Program-made: the position numbers and the translations under genes | Shown here: piece by piece, positions 34,556 through 45,807 of the stretch | Numbering within the stretch: the stretch's first letter is position 1 | Layout of the letters: the number at the start of each line of letters is the position of its first letter | NCBI GenBank assembly: GCA_018398765.1 | Contig: JAHBMJ010002686.1 | Coordinates: forward strand, 33,650 to 97,649 | Origin: Chromera velia | Lineage: Eukaryota > Sar > Chromeraceae | DNA: 64,000 bases | Direction: 5' to 3' | The notes under the pieces: model-generated | Databases searched by the model: none | What the model was told of the DNA's origin: nothing | The model's input: the letters and a program-made list of their open reading frames with translations, nothing else

Positions 34556-35753
34556 AGGTTTTCTCCTGTGTCCCCGTCTCCTTTCCCCGACTGCACAACT
34601 TGTCGGGGCAAGCGACAGCCGTTCGAAGCCGTAAAAGAGGGAAGGGGATTGAGGATGGATCCGTCTGCTTTGTCCCGTCTCCTGTTCCCACCTGCGGCGT
34701 CCGTCGGAGCGAACGGCAGCTGGCCGGAGCCGCAAAAGAGGGAAGGGGATTGAGAATGGATCCAGCCCGGCGGGACGTGGCTGGACCGACACGGTGTGCG
34801 CTTCGGCGGCAGGCTGGGACCCAACCCAATGCCGGGGCCGTGTGGCTTCCAGCATTGCGCGCGCATGAGTGAATTTGAGAAATTCGATGGATCGAAGTAT
34901 AGAATGAATGTCTGAGTGATTGAACTTCTAGGAAGAGGAGCTAGCCTCCTGACAGACACAAGTTTCTATGTGCGATCTCCTGTCTCCTTCTTGCGTGGGT
35001 CTGCCCACCTCTAATGCTAGCTAGCTGGAGAGAAGTTACTTCCTAAAGCTTCCCTCTCTAGCTTTTGTCAATGGTTTCCGCCAAGCGAGAGGAAAAAATT
35101 CCTCACGTAAATTCCTTCTGATCAGTTATCTTTTTGGCTGTGTTTGGAGTCCACAGCCTACCTCCCACCAATGGGCTTAAAGCCTGTGTCAGCAGAGGCT
35201 GCACAGCTTTTTACTCTTCGAAAGGAAATCAGTTCACCTTATAGTGAATTGATTGATTGATTGAATTGAAAGAAAAACTTTTTGTGCAGCAGTCTCCCTC
35301 GACTCAGTCGAGTGTATCCGTCTCCTCCTCTTGCGGGCGTTGTACTCGCGTCCCACCCGCCCACTGCTACACCAAGCTCCACCAAACTCTACAACAAACA
35401 CACCAACGGTCGTTTCCCTTCTTTTTCTGAGCGAATCCCCCTGACCAAACTTTCTATCGAAGAGCGTCGTCGTTTTGCATTTTGTCCTTTGTAAGAAGAC
35501 TTCCCTGCGCTGCACCTACGCGAGCATGCAGGCTCTTTGTGTGTTTTATGTTTTCTTGTTTGAAAAAAATTCTGACCGGTGAAGGGGGCACTCGTGGGTG
35601 GAATGTTACAGGCGGCAGGGTTTTTATTCATCCTGCGGAGACCGAAGGCATGATCTCCACGAATATCCTCAGAAGCAGTAATCCCATCTCCGTCTTTCCC
35701 TTTCCCGTCCTGCAAAAAGCACTCCCACTGCCGATGTCCGAGCACTCATTCCA

Positions 35754-36275
35754 GATAGGTAACATACCGTAGGTTACTAAGCTGAATTGCAAGGATACGA
35801 TTCTTACAGGTATGAAATATGATCATACTAAGTGATATCATAATGTTATATATATTTTTACAACGTTATATTAAGTCAAAACATGTAAACCCTGTGTTTA
35901 ATTAAAGAAAATTTTTTAAAGTGTGTTCATTTTGTGTTTTTTTTGATTGAAAAATAGTATTCAAAAGCTTGATCCAACATGATATTCAAAAAGTTGATTC
36001 AAAATTCTTACTAGTGTGCAAGGCAATTTTCAAATGAAAAACATCATTTTTACAGGTGTAAACTTCATTTTTTAGTCTGTGTTGTCCATCCGAGTCATCT
36101 TCTGACTAGGTTTCTAACCTAAACCTAACCTAAAACCTAAACTAACTTTAACCTAAGCTTCCTAACCTGACCTAACCTATTCTAACATAACCTAATTGGA
36201 TACCCTGATTGCATGAACCTAGGCATGCATAAACCTTAAACTCAACCGTTTTTTAATTTATAATCGATAACATCT
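35754..36275. other. AT-rich DNA with CCTAAC-type tract
   Basis: AT-rich sequence with no gene. At 36112-36195 it holds irregular CCTAAC/CCTAAAC units resembling decayed telomeric repeat. It ends in the left half of the repeat that was the LINE target (TTATAATCGATAACAT). Confidence 0.55.
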
Positions 36276-36484
36276 GCGAGCATTTAATTAATCTGTGAGC
36301 TGTCTTCTGCAAGCTGTCTTCTGCGAGCTGTCTTCTGTCTTCTGCAAGCTGCGCTCTCAGAGCGAATCGGAACAAAATGTTATGAAAGCTTCCCGAGAAA
36401 AAAAGGTGAAGAGACTGCAAAGTTTTGGATATACGTGCAACAGTCAAAAATCCTTAGCCGTCTTACTTTTTCTTTGTGGTCAGG

Positions 36485-38092
36485 ATGACAGAGCAGGAGG
36501 AAAAAGACGCAGAGACGAACTTTCTGAAGTGCCCTGGCCTCTCTGACATCAGCTCAGACGAAGACGGGACCCACAAGGAGATGCCCAAGGACAAAAAGAA
36601 GATGCGCGAGCAGCCAGCTCTCACGGAAGGTACCATGGAAAGGCTACTCCATGAAAGCAAGGCTCGAACAGAAGAGAAATTGGGAGTGAAGATCCAGGGA
36701 CTGAAAGACAGTATAGAGGAGATAAGGGAGCAGCAAAGAAAGATGCAACAGAGGGTGAACGATCACGCAACGAGACTGGGAATTTTGGAGAAGGGACAGA
36801 AAAGATCGGCCCAGGCGAAGGTGGAAGAGGAGAGGAGAATCTGCTTGCAGGTTGTTCTTGGACTGAAACTGCCCAAGAAAGACATCCGCATACATGCAAA
36901 GAATTTCATCTACACAGCAGCACTCGATCCCAATGGGGTAAGAAAAGATACCCGACTGCAGGCTGCAGTGTTTGCTGAGACGATGTTCCAGGCATTCCAG
37001 GGGGTGATGTCGATGAACCATTAGTCGTGGGGGTCAATGACGAAGATGGTCTTCAGTGTGGAAACAGTAGCAAGGGATTTCGACTCCCTCTTTGATAAAC
37101 AAAACAATATGCAGCACTCAGAAACAGGGGACCAACTCCACTGTGTGATCCCAAGGACGAAGGAGCAGGCAGACGCGGTAACGAAAAAGTGGGCAGTGGG
37201 AGTGATAGGAGATGCAGCTTCCAGCGATCAGAAGAAAGAAGAGGTGAGGAAGGCCCTTCAGAGACTAGGCATTCCCCTCTCAGAGCAACCCCAACCGAGA
37301 GCCCCAGAGGGAGATAGAGATCTCGTGATGGAAGGAACAGAGAGAGATGGCCAGCAAACAGGAATCCCGAAACTGAGCCCTAGGATTGAGCAAAAGGGAA
37401 AGAAGAGGATGCAGGAGCAGAACGGAAGTGTAGAGCAGCAGCAGGCAAACGCCAGGGGGGAGGCCTCCGGGGTTGGCCGTTGACAGGGTTAGCAGTTGAA
37501 GGAGGAGAAAGGGGGAGGAAGAAAGAGAGAAGTCGGAAGCCGGCCTCCCCCCGGAAGAAGGCTTTCAAGGGAAGACGAGCAAAAAACGTTGATTGAGGAA
37601 GAAAAAAGATCGATAGAAGAGCTTAGAAAGAGAATAGAAAGGGTGATGGAAGCAAAAAAAATGTTGAAGAGAAGGGTGAAGTTGTTAGAGGCAGAGATGA
37701 CCGAGTGTACAGTGAGAGACACGATAGAGAGGGTAGAAAAGATGGGGCTCGGGGAAGAACTGAAAAAAATTGAGAGACGGAGGAAAAAGAGAGAGCATAC
37801 CAGGAAGGCTCCATCCGAATCCGACGTTTTGAGAAGGAACAAGTTTTGGGCGCTGAGTGAGAAAGGGGAGGAGATGGAAGGAGGCACGCCAAATCATGAG
37901 ACCACCTATGGGGCCCCCAACGAGTTGCACACTCTTTCAAAAAAAATGTATAGAAATTTTTACTCTTCCGCTCCGAATAGTCGAGACTCTTTTTCTTTTG
38001 CAAATTGGCTCGGCTGGCCTAAGCGTAGGGACGAGAAGCTCACTGGAGATCCCGAGCTGATGCAAGGGGGGGGAAGCGGGACTGCTTCATGA
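36485..38092 (+). pseudogene. LINE ORF1 region, coiled-coil protein in three frames
   Basis: Three successive frames, 36485-37024, 37037-37483 and 37496-38092, look like one ORF1 interrupted by stops and shifts. The first has heptads (EEIREQQRKMQQRVNDHATR) and then an RNA-binding-like part (LGLKLPKKDIRIHAKNF). The third has another coiled coil (SIEELRKRIERVMEAKKMLK). ORF1 proteins bind the element RNA and trimerise through coiled coils. No CCHC knuckle is seen. A further acidic and basic frame (38210-38839) links to ORF2. Confidence 0.6.
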
Positions 38093-38879
38093 GGGGCAGT
38101 CCCTATACAGGTGTGTTGATTAGATGAGCCTCGGCCACGTTCCTCGCTACCCTCCAACTCTCTTTCACACTCACTGAAAAAAGATGTAGACCAGTGTGCT
38201 CCCCCCCCCTTGTGTCCTCCTTTGCGTGCAGAGCGATGTGAAGGCGAGTGCACAGAGAAAGACGGGGCAACTTCAAACAGAGAAAGGACCAATCCACCCG
38301 CAGGGGAGACGGAGAGGAACCAAGTGAGAAAAGATGGTGGATTTTTGTTGGGAAGAAGGAGAGGAGGGAAGAAGAGTCCAAGGGAGGACAAAGAAGAAAA
38401 AAACGATTTTGTTCCCTTTCAGTTAGACCCCTGGGATATAGATTGTAGCCCTGCCAGAGAGAAAGAACCAGAAAACACCCTTAAGCATCCCAGATATTTT
38501 TGCAGCATACATCCATTCTCGATCAACACACCCGAGCAAGACGGATCCCGGTTTGGCTTCTCTTTCTCCTCAGAAATCGAAGGCTCATCAGAGAAGGAGA
38601 ATAGTTTAATTCACAAAGACGAACAAATGCGTACCAACATGTGTTCATGTGTATGTTCTTCTCTTTCCTGTTCTGTTCGAGCTTCTTTGCCTCGTTGTCC
38701 CCCACCAGGTCCGTCTTCTTACAGCTTTACTACTTCTTTGGCGTCTTCTTTTTATTTTTCTTTTTTCTGTGAGTCTTTTTGCTTTTGTTCTTCTTTCCCC
38801 GGCACTGGCGAGGGAAAGAAAGAGGGCGGGAAAGGATAGGAAGGGAGAGGTGGGAAGAGGCCAGACCGCCGGAAGATTT

Positions 38880-39235
38880 TTTCTTCTTCTTCTTCTTCTT
38901 CCTCCTCCTCCTCCTCTTCTTCTCCTCCTTCTATTTCCTCTTCTTCTTTTTCTTCTTCTTCTTCTCCTTCTTCTTCTTCTTCTTCTTTTTCTTTTTCTTC
39001 TTTTTCTTCTTCTTCTTCTCTTTCTTCTTCTTCTTCTTCTTCTTCTTTTTCTTCTTCTTCTTCTTCTTCTTCTTCTTCTTCTTCTTCTTCTTCTTCTTCT
39101 TTTTCTTCTTTGTCGTCATCTCCTTCTTCTTTTTCTTCTTCTTTTTCTTCTTTGTCGTCATCTCCTTCTTCTTCTTCTTCTTCTTCTTCTTCCTCTTTTC
39201 CGTCTTCCTCTTCTTCCTTTTCTTTTTTGTCTTCC
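38880..39235. repeat. (TTC)n with TTCTTT interruptions inside the LINE
   Basis: About 355 bp of TTC units with T insertions. It lies directly before the endonuclease and is open in several frames only through repetition. It may have expanded after insertion. Confidence 0.9.
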
Positions 39236-39274
39236 TCCGTGACGAACAGGAAAAGCAAACAAAACAAGAAAGAC

Positions 39275-40200
39275 AAAGGAGTAGAGATATGGGCTCTGAA
39301 TGTAAGGGGAAGAACGGAAAATTTGGTGCAAAGCCCGCTTTTCGCAGAAGAAACGAAAGGAGCCGACATCCTTTTTATGAATGAAACTAGAACAAAGAGG
39401 ACAGTGTACAGTGTGAATGGAGGAAGACTGCAACGAACAAATTTCTCGTTAGTAAAGGAGGGAAGACAAGTGACGACGACAGGGGGGGTGATGGTGTTGA
39501 TGAGCAGAAAGGCAAGAGAGCTGGGCTTTACGACAGAAAGAGCAACGGAGATAGCGGTATTTGCAGAAGCACCAGGCTTTCCACTCTTCGTTAGCTTGTA
39601 TAACCTCCATGAAGAGTCGAACTACGTAGATGAGACATACTGTCTGAGTCAACAATTTGGTAGAGAGAATCGAAGATAAAAGAGCAGAGAGAGAAAGAAA
39701 AGGAGAAAACCGATTTTTAGAGGTCTGCATAATGGGGAACTTCAATGCCTGCACCTGAAAGAAAACTCCTCTGATAGTCTAGACAGGGAAGGGAGGGGGA
39801 GAAGGGGAAGAGTGGGCACAAACAGGCGGGAGAGAGGAAGTTTTCAGACCGGAGAGGGAGTCTAAAGATGAGATGGAGAACACGAAAGGAAGGGCTCTTA
39901 TTCGTTTTTATGAGACGGTGGGCATTGTTCCTGTGAATGGACTGAGGCGGTGTGCAGTCGAAGAGGGGGGGGAGAAGGTAGCCTTCAACTTCGATGGATC
40001 GTTTACCTTTGACAGGAGTCCCTGATCAACTATGTATGCATGTCTCTTGTGTCTCTGCCATCTGTTCTTCTTTTTTCTGTATTTTGTGTATGCTCAGCTT
40101 GGTCAGACCATTCAGCTCTTAGATTAGTCCTGAGAGAGGAAGAAAGAGAGAATGAAAGCGGCGAGGGAAGAGGAAACGAGGAAGAGAACGAAGCCAACCA
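39275..40200 (+). pseudogene. LINE ORF2, apurinic endonuclease domain
   Basis: Motifs in order: EIWALNVRG (start strand with Asn), ADILFMNETR (catalytic Glu), GGVMVLMSRKA, SLYNLHEESNY, IMGNFNAC (relative of MGDFNA, with Asp replaced by Asn) and AWSDHSALRLVL (SDH motif, about 40097-40132). These are the blocks of an AP-endonuclease-like nicking domain. The frame is broken by stops and shifts between about 39680 and 40150. Confidence 0.7.
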
Positions 40201-41029
40201 AGAATAAAATAAAAAGAAAAGAAGAAAAGATAGGCGAAGAAAGATAAAAAAGAGGGAAAAGAGAAAGAAAAATGAGAAAAAAGAAGATCAAATCAAGCTA
40301 AGATGGAAGGGAATGCTCACAAAAGAAGGAGAGGAGAAGTACCTCCAAGAGCTTCAGAAAAGAATGAAGGAGGAAAAAGTGAGTGAGGTCTTTCAGAAAG
40401 CAATGGATATGGAAGAGGGAGAAGAAATAAAGAAAGACTTGCTCAACGAAACATACCAGAAATTGTAATATATCAGAGAAGAAAACCTTCATGTGGGCAA
40501 CAAAAAAGGAGAAGAAAGAAGAAAGAAAAAGGGAGAGGAAAGAAGAGCCAGCAAAAGCGCTGAGAGGGGAAGGAAGAAAGCAAATAAAAAAACTCAGAAG
40601 AATAGAGAGAAAAGTGACAGAGGAAATCAGAGGCCTGAAAACAGAAAGAGAGCAGAGGGATAAACGAGAAAAGGAGAGCAGCACCTCAGCTCAGGAAGGA
40701 GAAAGATTGAGACAGGCATACAAGGAGAGGAGAAATTTAAGCAGTTAGTTATGATAGAGAGAGCGCTGAGAAACGCGGTGACGAGAGAGCAACGGAAGGT
40801 AAAAAAGAAAAAAGTGGAGAACATAAGAGTCGAAATAAATGAAGGAGGCTGCTGGAAGGTGTGGAGAAGACTCGGTAAGAAAGACAGGAGGGCAGCACCA
40901 ACAAAAGTAAAAGACAGCATGACGACCCAGCAGGTAGCAAAAGGTTTTAAACAAACGTACGAGCTGCCAAAAGAAGAGAAAGAAGAGAGAAAGAGGGAAC
41001 AAGAAGGAAAAACGATAGTGAGTAGAGCA

Positions 41030-42454
41030 ATTAAGGAGAAAAGATGGCACACAGTAGAGAAGAAGGAGGTAAAAAAGGTAATGAAAAGAGCAGGCAACCC
41101 CAGAAAGGCCGCTAGGAAGGACGGAATGCCCCTAGAAATGCTGAAAACGATGAAAAAATCGAGTGAGCTGGTATTTTTATATGTTTTGTTAATTAATCTT
41201 GCATATCGTTTCGGCTAGTAGCCGAAAAGGTGGAATGACTTACCGGTGATGGCTCTTCCAAAACCGGGTAAGTCATTTGCACTGCTTGGGGGATGGAGGG
41301 GAGTGCATTTGGTGGTAGCAGATGCAAAATGGAGGGACATGATCATGAGAACAAAGGTGGAGAAGGAAACCAGACACTGTCAGACGCCATGACAGTTCGC
41401 ATACAAGAAAAAGGCAGGCATATGCGATGCAATTTTTCCTTTGCTGTTCGTTATTGCTCGAATAGAAGTGCTCAGTGTTGCCTTTATTGACTTCACACGG
41501 GCTTTTGACGAAGTGAGGCTGGAAAAGTTGAAAGAGAAATTGAGAAAGGCAGGGGTGGAGGAAGATCTGATCAGATGGGTTGACGCCTCTCTAGAAAAAG
41601 TGAGGGCACGGGTGAAGGGAACGTGCATGTGGTACCCGGAAGACAAGAGACAGTTACTCAAGTAAAGAGACCCGAGCGGCCCTTCCCTTTACTCTGTGTA
41701 CACATATGACTTGCCAGAGAAAGTAAAAAAAAGGAGAGGACAGAGATGTCAGACCGACAGACAGAGGCTAAAGGTGCCAGCAGGAGAAAACGGGAGGTGG
41801 GTCGATTTCCTTACCCCTCTGTTTGCAGATGACATAACACTCTTCGAATCCCCAGATAGACAGTTGAACCTTCTTCTTTTGAACCTTGTAGCCTTTGTAG
41901 AACTTCTCCGTCTTCTATTTTCTGACAAGTCAAGATTGGTCCAGTTTGGCCATATCGCATCAAGAGAGAAAGAAAAAGTTAGACTGGGGGAGATAGTGAT
42001 GAAAGAAGCAAGAGAGCAACCCTACCTGGGACTAGTCCTATCCGCCGACTGCAACCTAGAGACCATGATGGAGGCGTGGTCAATCAAAGTAGAGAGATGC
42101 ATGCAGGGACTGATGGGGAAGATAGGAAGGGAGGGAGGGGTTCCACCCGCTGATTGCTTCAATATATTTAAACAGACAGTGCGCGCCATATGGTTGTATG
42201 GATGTGAAATCCATGTATACCCAGATAGCGCGTATGCAGAATTCGACAAGAAGCAAAGAAGATTTGTCAGGTTTGTTTTGCATTTGAGAAAAAAAGAAAA
42301 TTGTGATACCCTGATGATGGAAGGAGGTTTCATTCCGATTGATCTCGAAGTGGCTTCCAGAATGATCCGGTGGGCAGGGAAGGCTTCAAAGGAGAAAAGA
42401 AACAAAGCGGTAGGGCAGGCAATCCTCACATGCCTGAGAGAGGGGCCCGGATAG
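41030..42454 (+). pseudogene. LINE ORF2, reverse transcriptase domain
   Basis: Recognisable blocks: GNPRKAARKDGMPLEML (fingers), WNDLPVMALPKPGK, VAFIDFTRAFDEV (motif A Asp), LFADDITLFE (motif C, catalytic FADD), SDKSRLVQF (motif D) and QPYLGLVLS (motif E). The thumb region KQRRFVRFVLHLRKKENCDT is conserved in the second LINE copy at 62.4 kb. The frame is interrupted at least twice between motif A and motif C. The final 252 codons (41696-42454) are continuous. Confidence 0.8.
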
Positions 42455-42759
42455 AGAACGAAATGGAGGGGAGAAGAGGAATGCATCCTTTTCATCTTTT
42501 CCCTCATCTGAAGCAATGTGCACAGGCACTCTACGCAGACAGAGGAATGCACCTTTTTGCAAAAGAAAGACTAAAAGGAAGCGTAGGGCAGGGAGGAACA
42601 GAGGTAGTCAACGAGAGAGTGGACAGGATAGAGAGATGACTGTTGAAGAGAACAAAAAATGAGCTAGACGAAAAAAACAGAGAGACGTTTGCACATAGAA
42701 TAGAAAGAAACATAAGAGAGAAGAATAGTCAGGGGGAGGTAGAACTGACATGAGTGATG

Positions 42760-43535
42760 ATGGCTGAGATGTACAGAAAGGTCTCAAATGGAAACCGTCT
42801 CCACCTTTCTTTGTTTGAAGACAGAGTAGGTAGAAAGGTTAGCTTGACAATGAAAATAGACAAAGAGAGAATAGAGAGAGCCCCTTTTTGCTATATGAGA
42901 GTGGCGCCGCGATCGGAACACAGGAGGAGAGCAGCATATAGGGTGGGAGACAGGGCTGTGGCTGCGACTCAGGGAAAAATTCCGGTAAGGGGGGGAGAAA
43001 AGGTACCGTTACAGAAAAGGACGTGCCAGTTCTGTTGAGGGTGGTTGGGAATCAAGGTGGTGGAAGATGAAATCCATCTGATGACAGAATGTCCTGTTTT
43101 TGACAGAGAGAGAGCAGAGATATTCAGGAAGATAGAAGAGAAATGGGACAGCAAGATGGAAGAAAGAGCCAGAAAGGCAGCCACAGAAAGAGAAGGGCTC
43201 AACAGAGAAGAGGGAAAAAGAGACAACTCGACGCTTTTCTGTTTTCTATTAATTGAATAAATATTATGCCACAGTGAATGAGTTTTTGGGATGGGCGTCA
43301 TTCAGACGGAGGGTGTTTGAGGAGTGTCCAGGACAGTACGGACACATAGAGGGAGACGCTCTGGCGGCCAGACATGCAGGAATCACCGGAAGGCAGCAGG
43401 CGATCGAGAAACTAATAAAAGAATATGAGGAGACGATTGATAACTTAGAGACGACCAAAGGAGCGTTCGGGTGGAGAAGGAGGGAGCTGCAGAAGAAGAT
43501 TGATAAAGCGAACAAGAAGAGCGAGGAAGCCTAAA
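42760..43535 (+). pseudogene. LINE ORF2 C-terminus with zinc finger
   Basis: After a gap in frame come VSNGNRLHLSLFEDRVGRKV, then CQFC and EDEIHLMTECPVFDRERAEI, a CX2C...HX4C finger typical of non-LTR ORF2 ends. A last frame (43253-43535) reads NEFLGWASFRRRVFEECPGQ and a Lys/Glu coiled coil ending KIDKANKKSEEA. The same order is found in the copy at 60.9-62.6 kb. Confidence 0.7.
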
Positions 43536-43767
43536 TTACATGCCGTTTCAGATCGATTTTCAGGCCGGAAAGCCAACACGGATCCAGAGCTATGGCTCGA
43601 ACAACAAATAATCATGTAGCAGCGGCCAGGGCAACAGACTCTGGCGGGCCCCGAGGACGGGGTCTGATACCTTAGCTTAGGCTGGAGAACGCCCCGCCCT
43701 GCTAGCTCTGGCGATAAATAGACATAGCGGGAAGGCCCTAGGGCGTAACATATCAATCAATCAATCA

Positions 43768-43875
43768 ATCTAAAAATCAAGTTGATGATTTATTGATCAG
43801 ATTGAGTTGCTAGTCGACTTGAATGCCAGCTAAGCTGATATTTGCATGAGTCGCTCACTATTCTTTCCCTCTAGG
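43768..43875. repeat. Right half of the LINE target repeat
   Basis: AAAAATCAAGTTGATGATTT and GAATGCCAGCTAAGCTGATA, about 105 bp, match 50437-50541 with few changes. Confidence 0.8.
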
Positions 43876-44418
43876 TTTCCCTCAGGCTAGTAGCTTTCAA
43901 TCCTAGTTTCAATCTGATAAAAAAACAAGTATTAAATAAAAAGACTTGATGCAATTTCACACAGGAAAGTGACAGTAGAGATCAGTAGAGGTCACAAGAC
44001 TCACCACTTGACTCACAAGTCTCCTTTTATATGATGCAAGACGCAGCACAGGGGGGTCGCCGGGTCAAGGCAGGGGGGAGAAGGGATTCCCTTCATTTAG
44101 ATAAACGAATGATTTGCACGGAAGTAACCCTGGATTCTCAGACTGTAGTTGCGACTTTTTAACTCCATCTCTCTCTTGTACTCACTTACCCACTCACTCA
44201 CCGACACACCGACACCGACACACACACACACACACGCAAACACACACACGCGCGCGCGCACGCACGCACGCACTCACGAACACACAGAGAGAGACGCCGC
44301 AGAGTTCAATTCTGTCAACCTGGCAGCACAAAGCGGCCGCCAGGGAATCTGAATCGCTGTGCTTTCGACTCCTCTTTCACACAACACTCTCACGCACACA
44401 CACACTCACGAACATACA

Positions 44419-44470
<52 letters not shown>

Positions 44471-45359
44471 TCGCACAGTCTGATTTTTCCCTGCTCGCGT
44501 CAGACTCATTCTTCTATTTTTCAATTCCCTGGCTCTCTGTGCAGGCAGGAGGAGAGGGCGTCCCCCAGCCATGTCTCCCCCCACGCCCCTTTCCACCACA
44601 TTTCCCGGTCCCAAAGCTTCCCCTCGCGGGGGATCAGCCAGCCCGGCCCGGTGAACAACCTCCATGCAGCAAGACTCGTCATCCCTTCGACCGCATGACC
44701 TCTGGGGGACATCTTCCTTCGATCGCCCCCACTGCCGGCCCTGCCCTCCCCCCGCCCTCTCAGAACATCTGAGCGCTCCCGCAGTATCTCTCAAACGCAG
44801 GGCAGAACTGAACGGGGCTCGATTGTGCGGCTGCACTCCTCGGAACGCCGGTTCCTTTTCGGGCGTCCCTGCAGGGAGGAAAGCGCACATGCATGGAGGG
44901 GATCACGGAAGTGCTTTCAGACCTTTGTGCACGCACGAGGGCCGGTAACTCATTGAGGTGTAAGCAGCTTTGTCTGGAGGTCAAACTTTTCAAGAAAAGG
45001 TCTTCGCATAGAAGTGGATAACGGAAAGCAGAGGAGACAGAAAACCAGTGGCTCAACGCTCTGAGAGAATAATTCTGCATGGGTACTCAACACACGTTGG
45101 AGCTGAAAGGAACCGCTGCCTGACCTGCTTGCTGTCTCTCATCGCGACCAGTTGACGACGACTGAGACTCCGTAAAACTTCGCTGGAGTCAACGCGTGTC
45201 GGGAAGCTGGAAGAGATCGTCTGCCTCCACAAAGACGGGAGGGACAGAGGGGCCAAGAACTGCTGCATAGACGACCTGACCCCCCCCCTTCCTCTCCTTT
45301 CGCAGAGCATCCACGGAAGGGGGCAGTGTCGATCCCCTCCTTCCTGCCTTCCTTACTTC

Positions 45360-45395
<36 letters not shown>

Positions 45396-45807
45396 CACAG
45401 AAGAAGACGAGAGGGGAGAGGTGGGGAGGAGAATCCCATCCCCTGAACCCACCTCAACGAGCAAACGAAAGGAAGAGAACCAAGAAAGAAGCAAACGAAA
45501 GGGGAGGGCACCCTCTTTCCCATTTTCTTGAATGAGAGTTGAGAGGGCTTATCCACCCACCCATCCATCCATCCATCCACCCATCCATCAATCCATTCAT
45601 CCATTCGTGTGTGTCTAATACCTTCCCTTCCCCTTACCCCCACAGTGCAGGTAGGTGCGTTCATTATCTTTTAGACCCCCCCCCCCTGCATGCTCCTGCC
45701 TCGATCGCTCCTCACTCAATACAACTACTTGCTTATGTGGTCGGTGCCCCCCCCCCTCTGTTCTCCACACCCATGCCTCTAGAGAGGGCTCCGATCGATC
45801 GATTCGA
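43876..45807. other. Intergenic with microsatellites and possible exons
   Basis: Holds (CA)n (44219-44270, 44393-44436), (GA)n (44437-44469), (TC)n (45362-45392) and (CCAT)n (45555-45600). Between 44530 and 45330 the DNA is coding-like on both strands. One plus frame reads STRVGKLEEIVCLHKDGRDR near 45195, one minus frame SRRQLVAMRDSKQVRQRF. No exon chain could be built. Confidence 0.4.
44535..44868 (-). CDS. Possible exon, hypothetical
   Basis: A minus-strand acceptor (ctttcctccctgcag) opens about 110 codons: TPEKEPAFRGVQPHNRAPFS, LRLRDTAGALRCSERAGGGQ, GRRDDESCCMEVVHRAGLAD. No donor or partner exon is clear, and the plus strand is also open. No family recognised. Confidence 0.25.

Larger units (their letters stand above)
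31106..35753 (+). mobile_element. Old element bounded by 1-kb direct repeats (unclassified, gag-like)
   Basis: A segment of about 960-1000 bp occurs twice in direct orientation, 31106-32067 and 34752-35753. Both start TGAGAATGGATCC and end around GTC(A)GAGCANTCATTCC. They enclose 2.7 kb with an SVQT-motif ORF and two tandem arrays. The left copy holds an ORF with a CCHC zinc knuckle of the retroelement gag kind. The repeats might be long terminal repeats, but an ORF inside them is unusual and no target duplication is visible, so a segmental duplication is equally possible. Divergence of several per cent implies an old event; the right copy is broken. Confidence 0.45.
36276..43767 (+). mobile_element. 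APE-type LINE (non-LTR retrotransposon), nearly full length
   Basis: Order: short 17-bp repeats (36296-36350), ORF1 region with coiled coils (36485-38092), a (TTC)n block (38880-39235), APE endonuclease (about 39275-40200), reverse transcriptase (about 41030-42454), CCHC finger (about 43005-43110), and a 3' tail of (AATC)4 at 43752-43770. The frames carry several shifts and stops, so it is inactive. It splits a repeat whose uninterrupted relative is at 50405-50545, which fixes both ends closely. The clade (L1, RTE, CR1 or other) I cannot assign by eye. Confidence 0.85.

Noticed and set aside
38752-39384. Long Glu/Lys and Phe/Leu/Ser ORFs
   Set aside because: They come from the (TTC)n block in the LINE; only the 3' end joins real endonuclease sequence.
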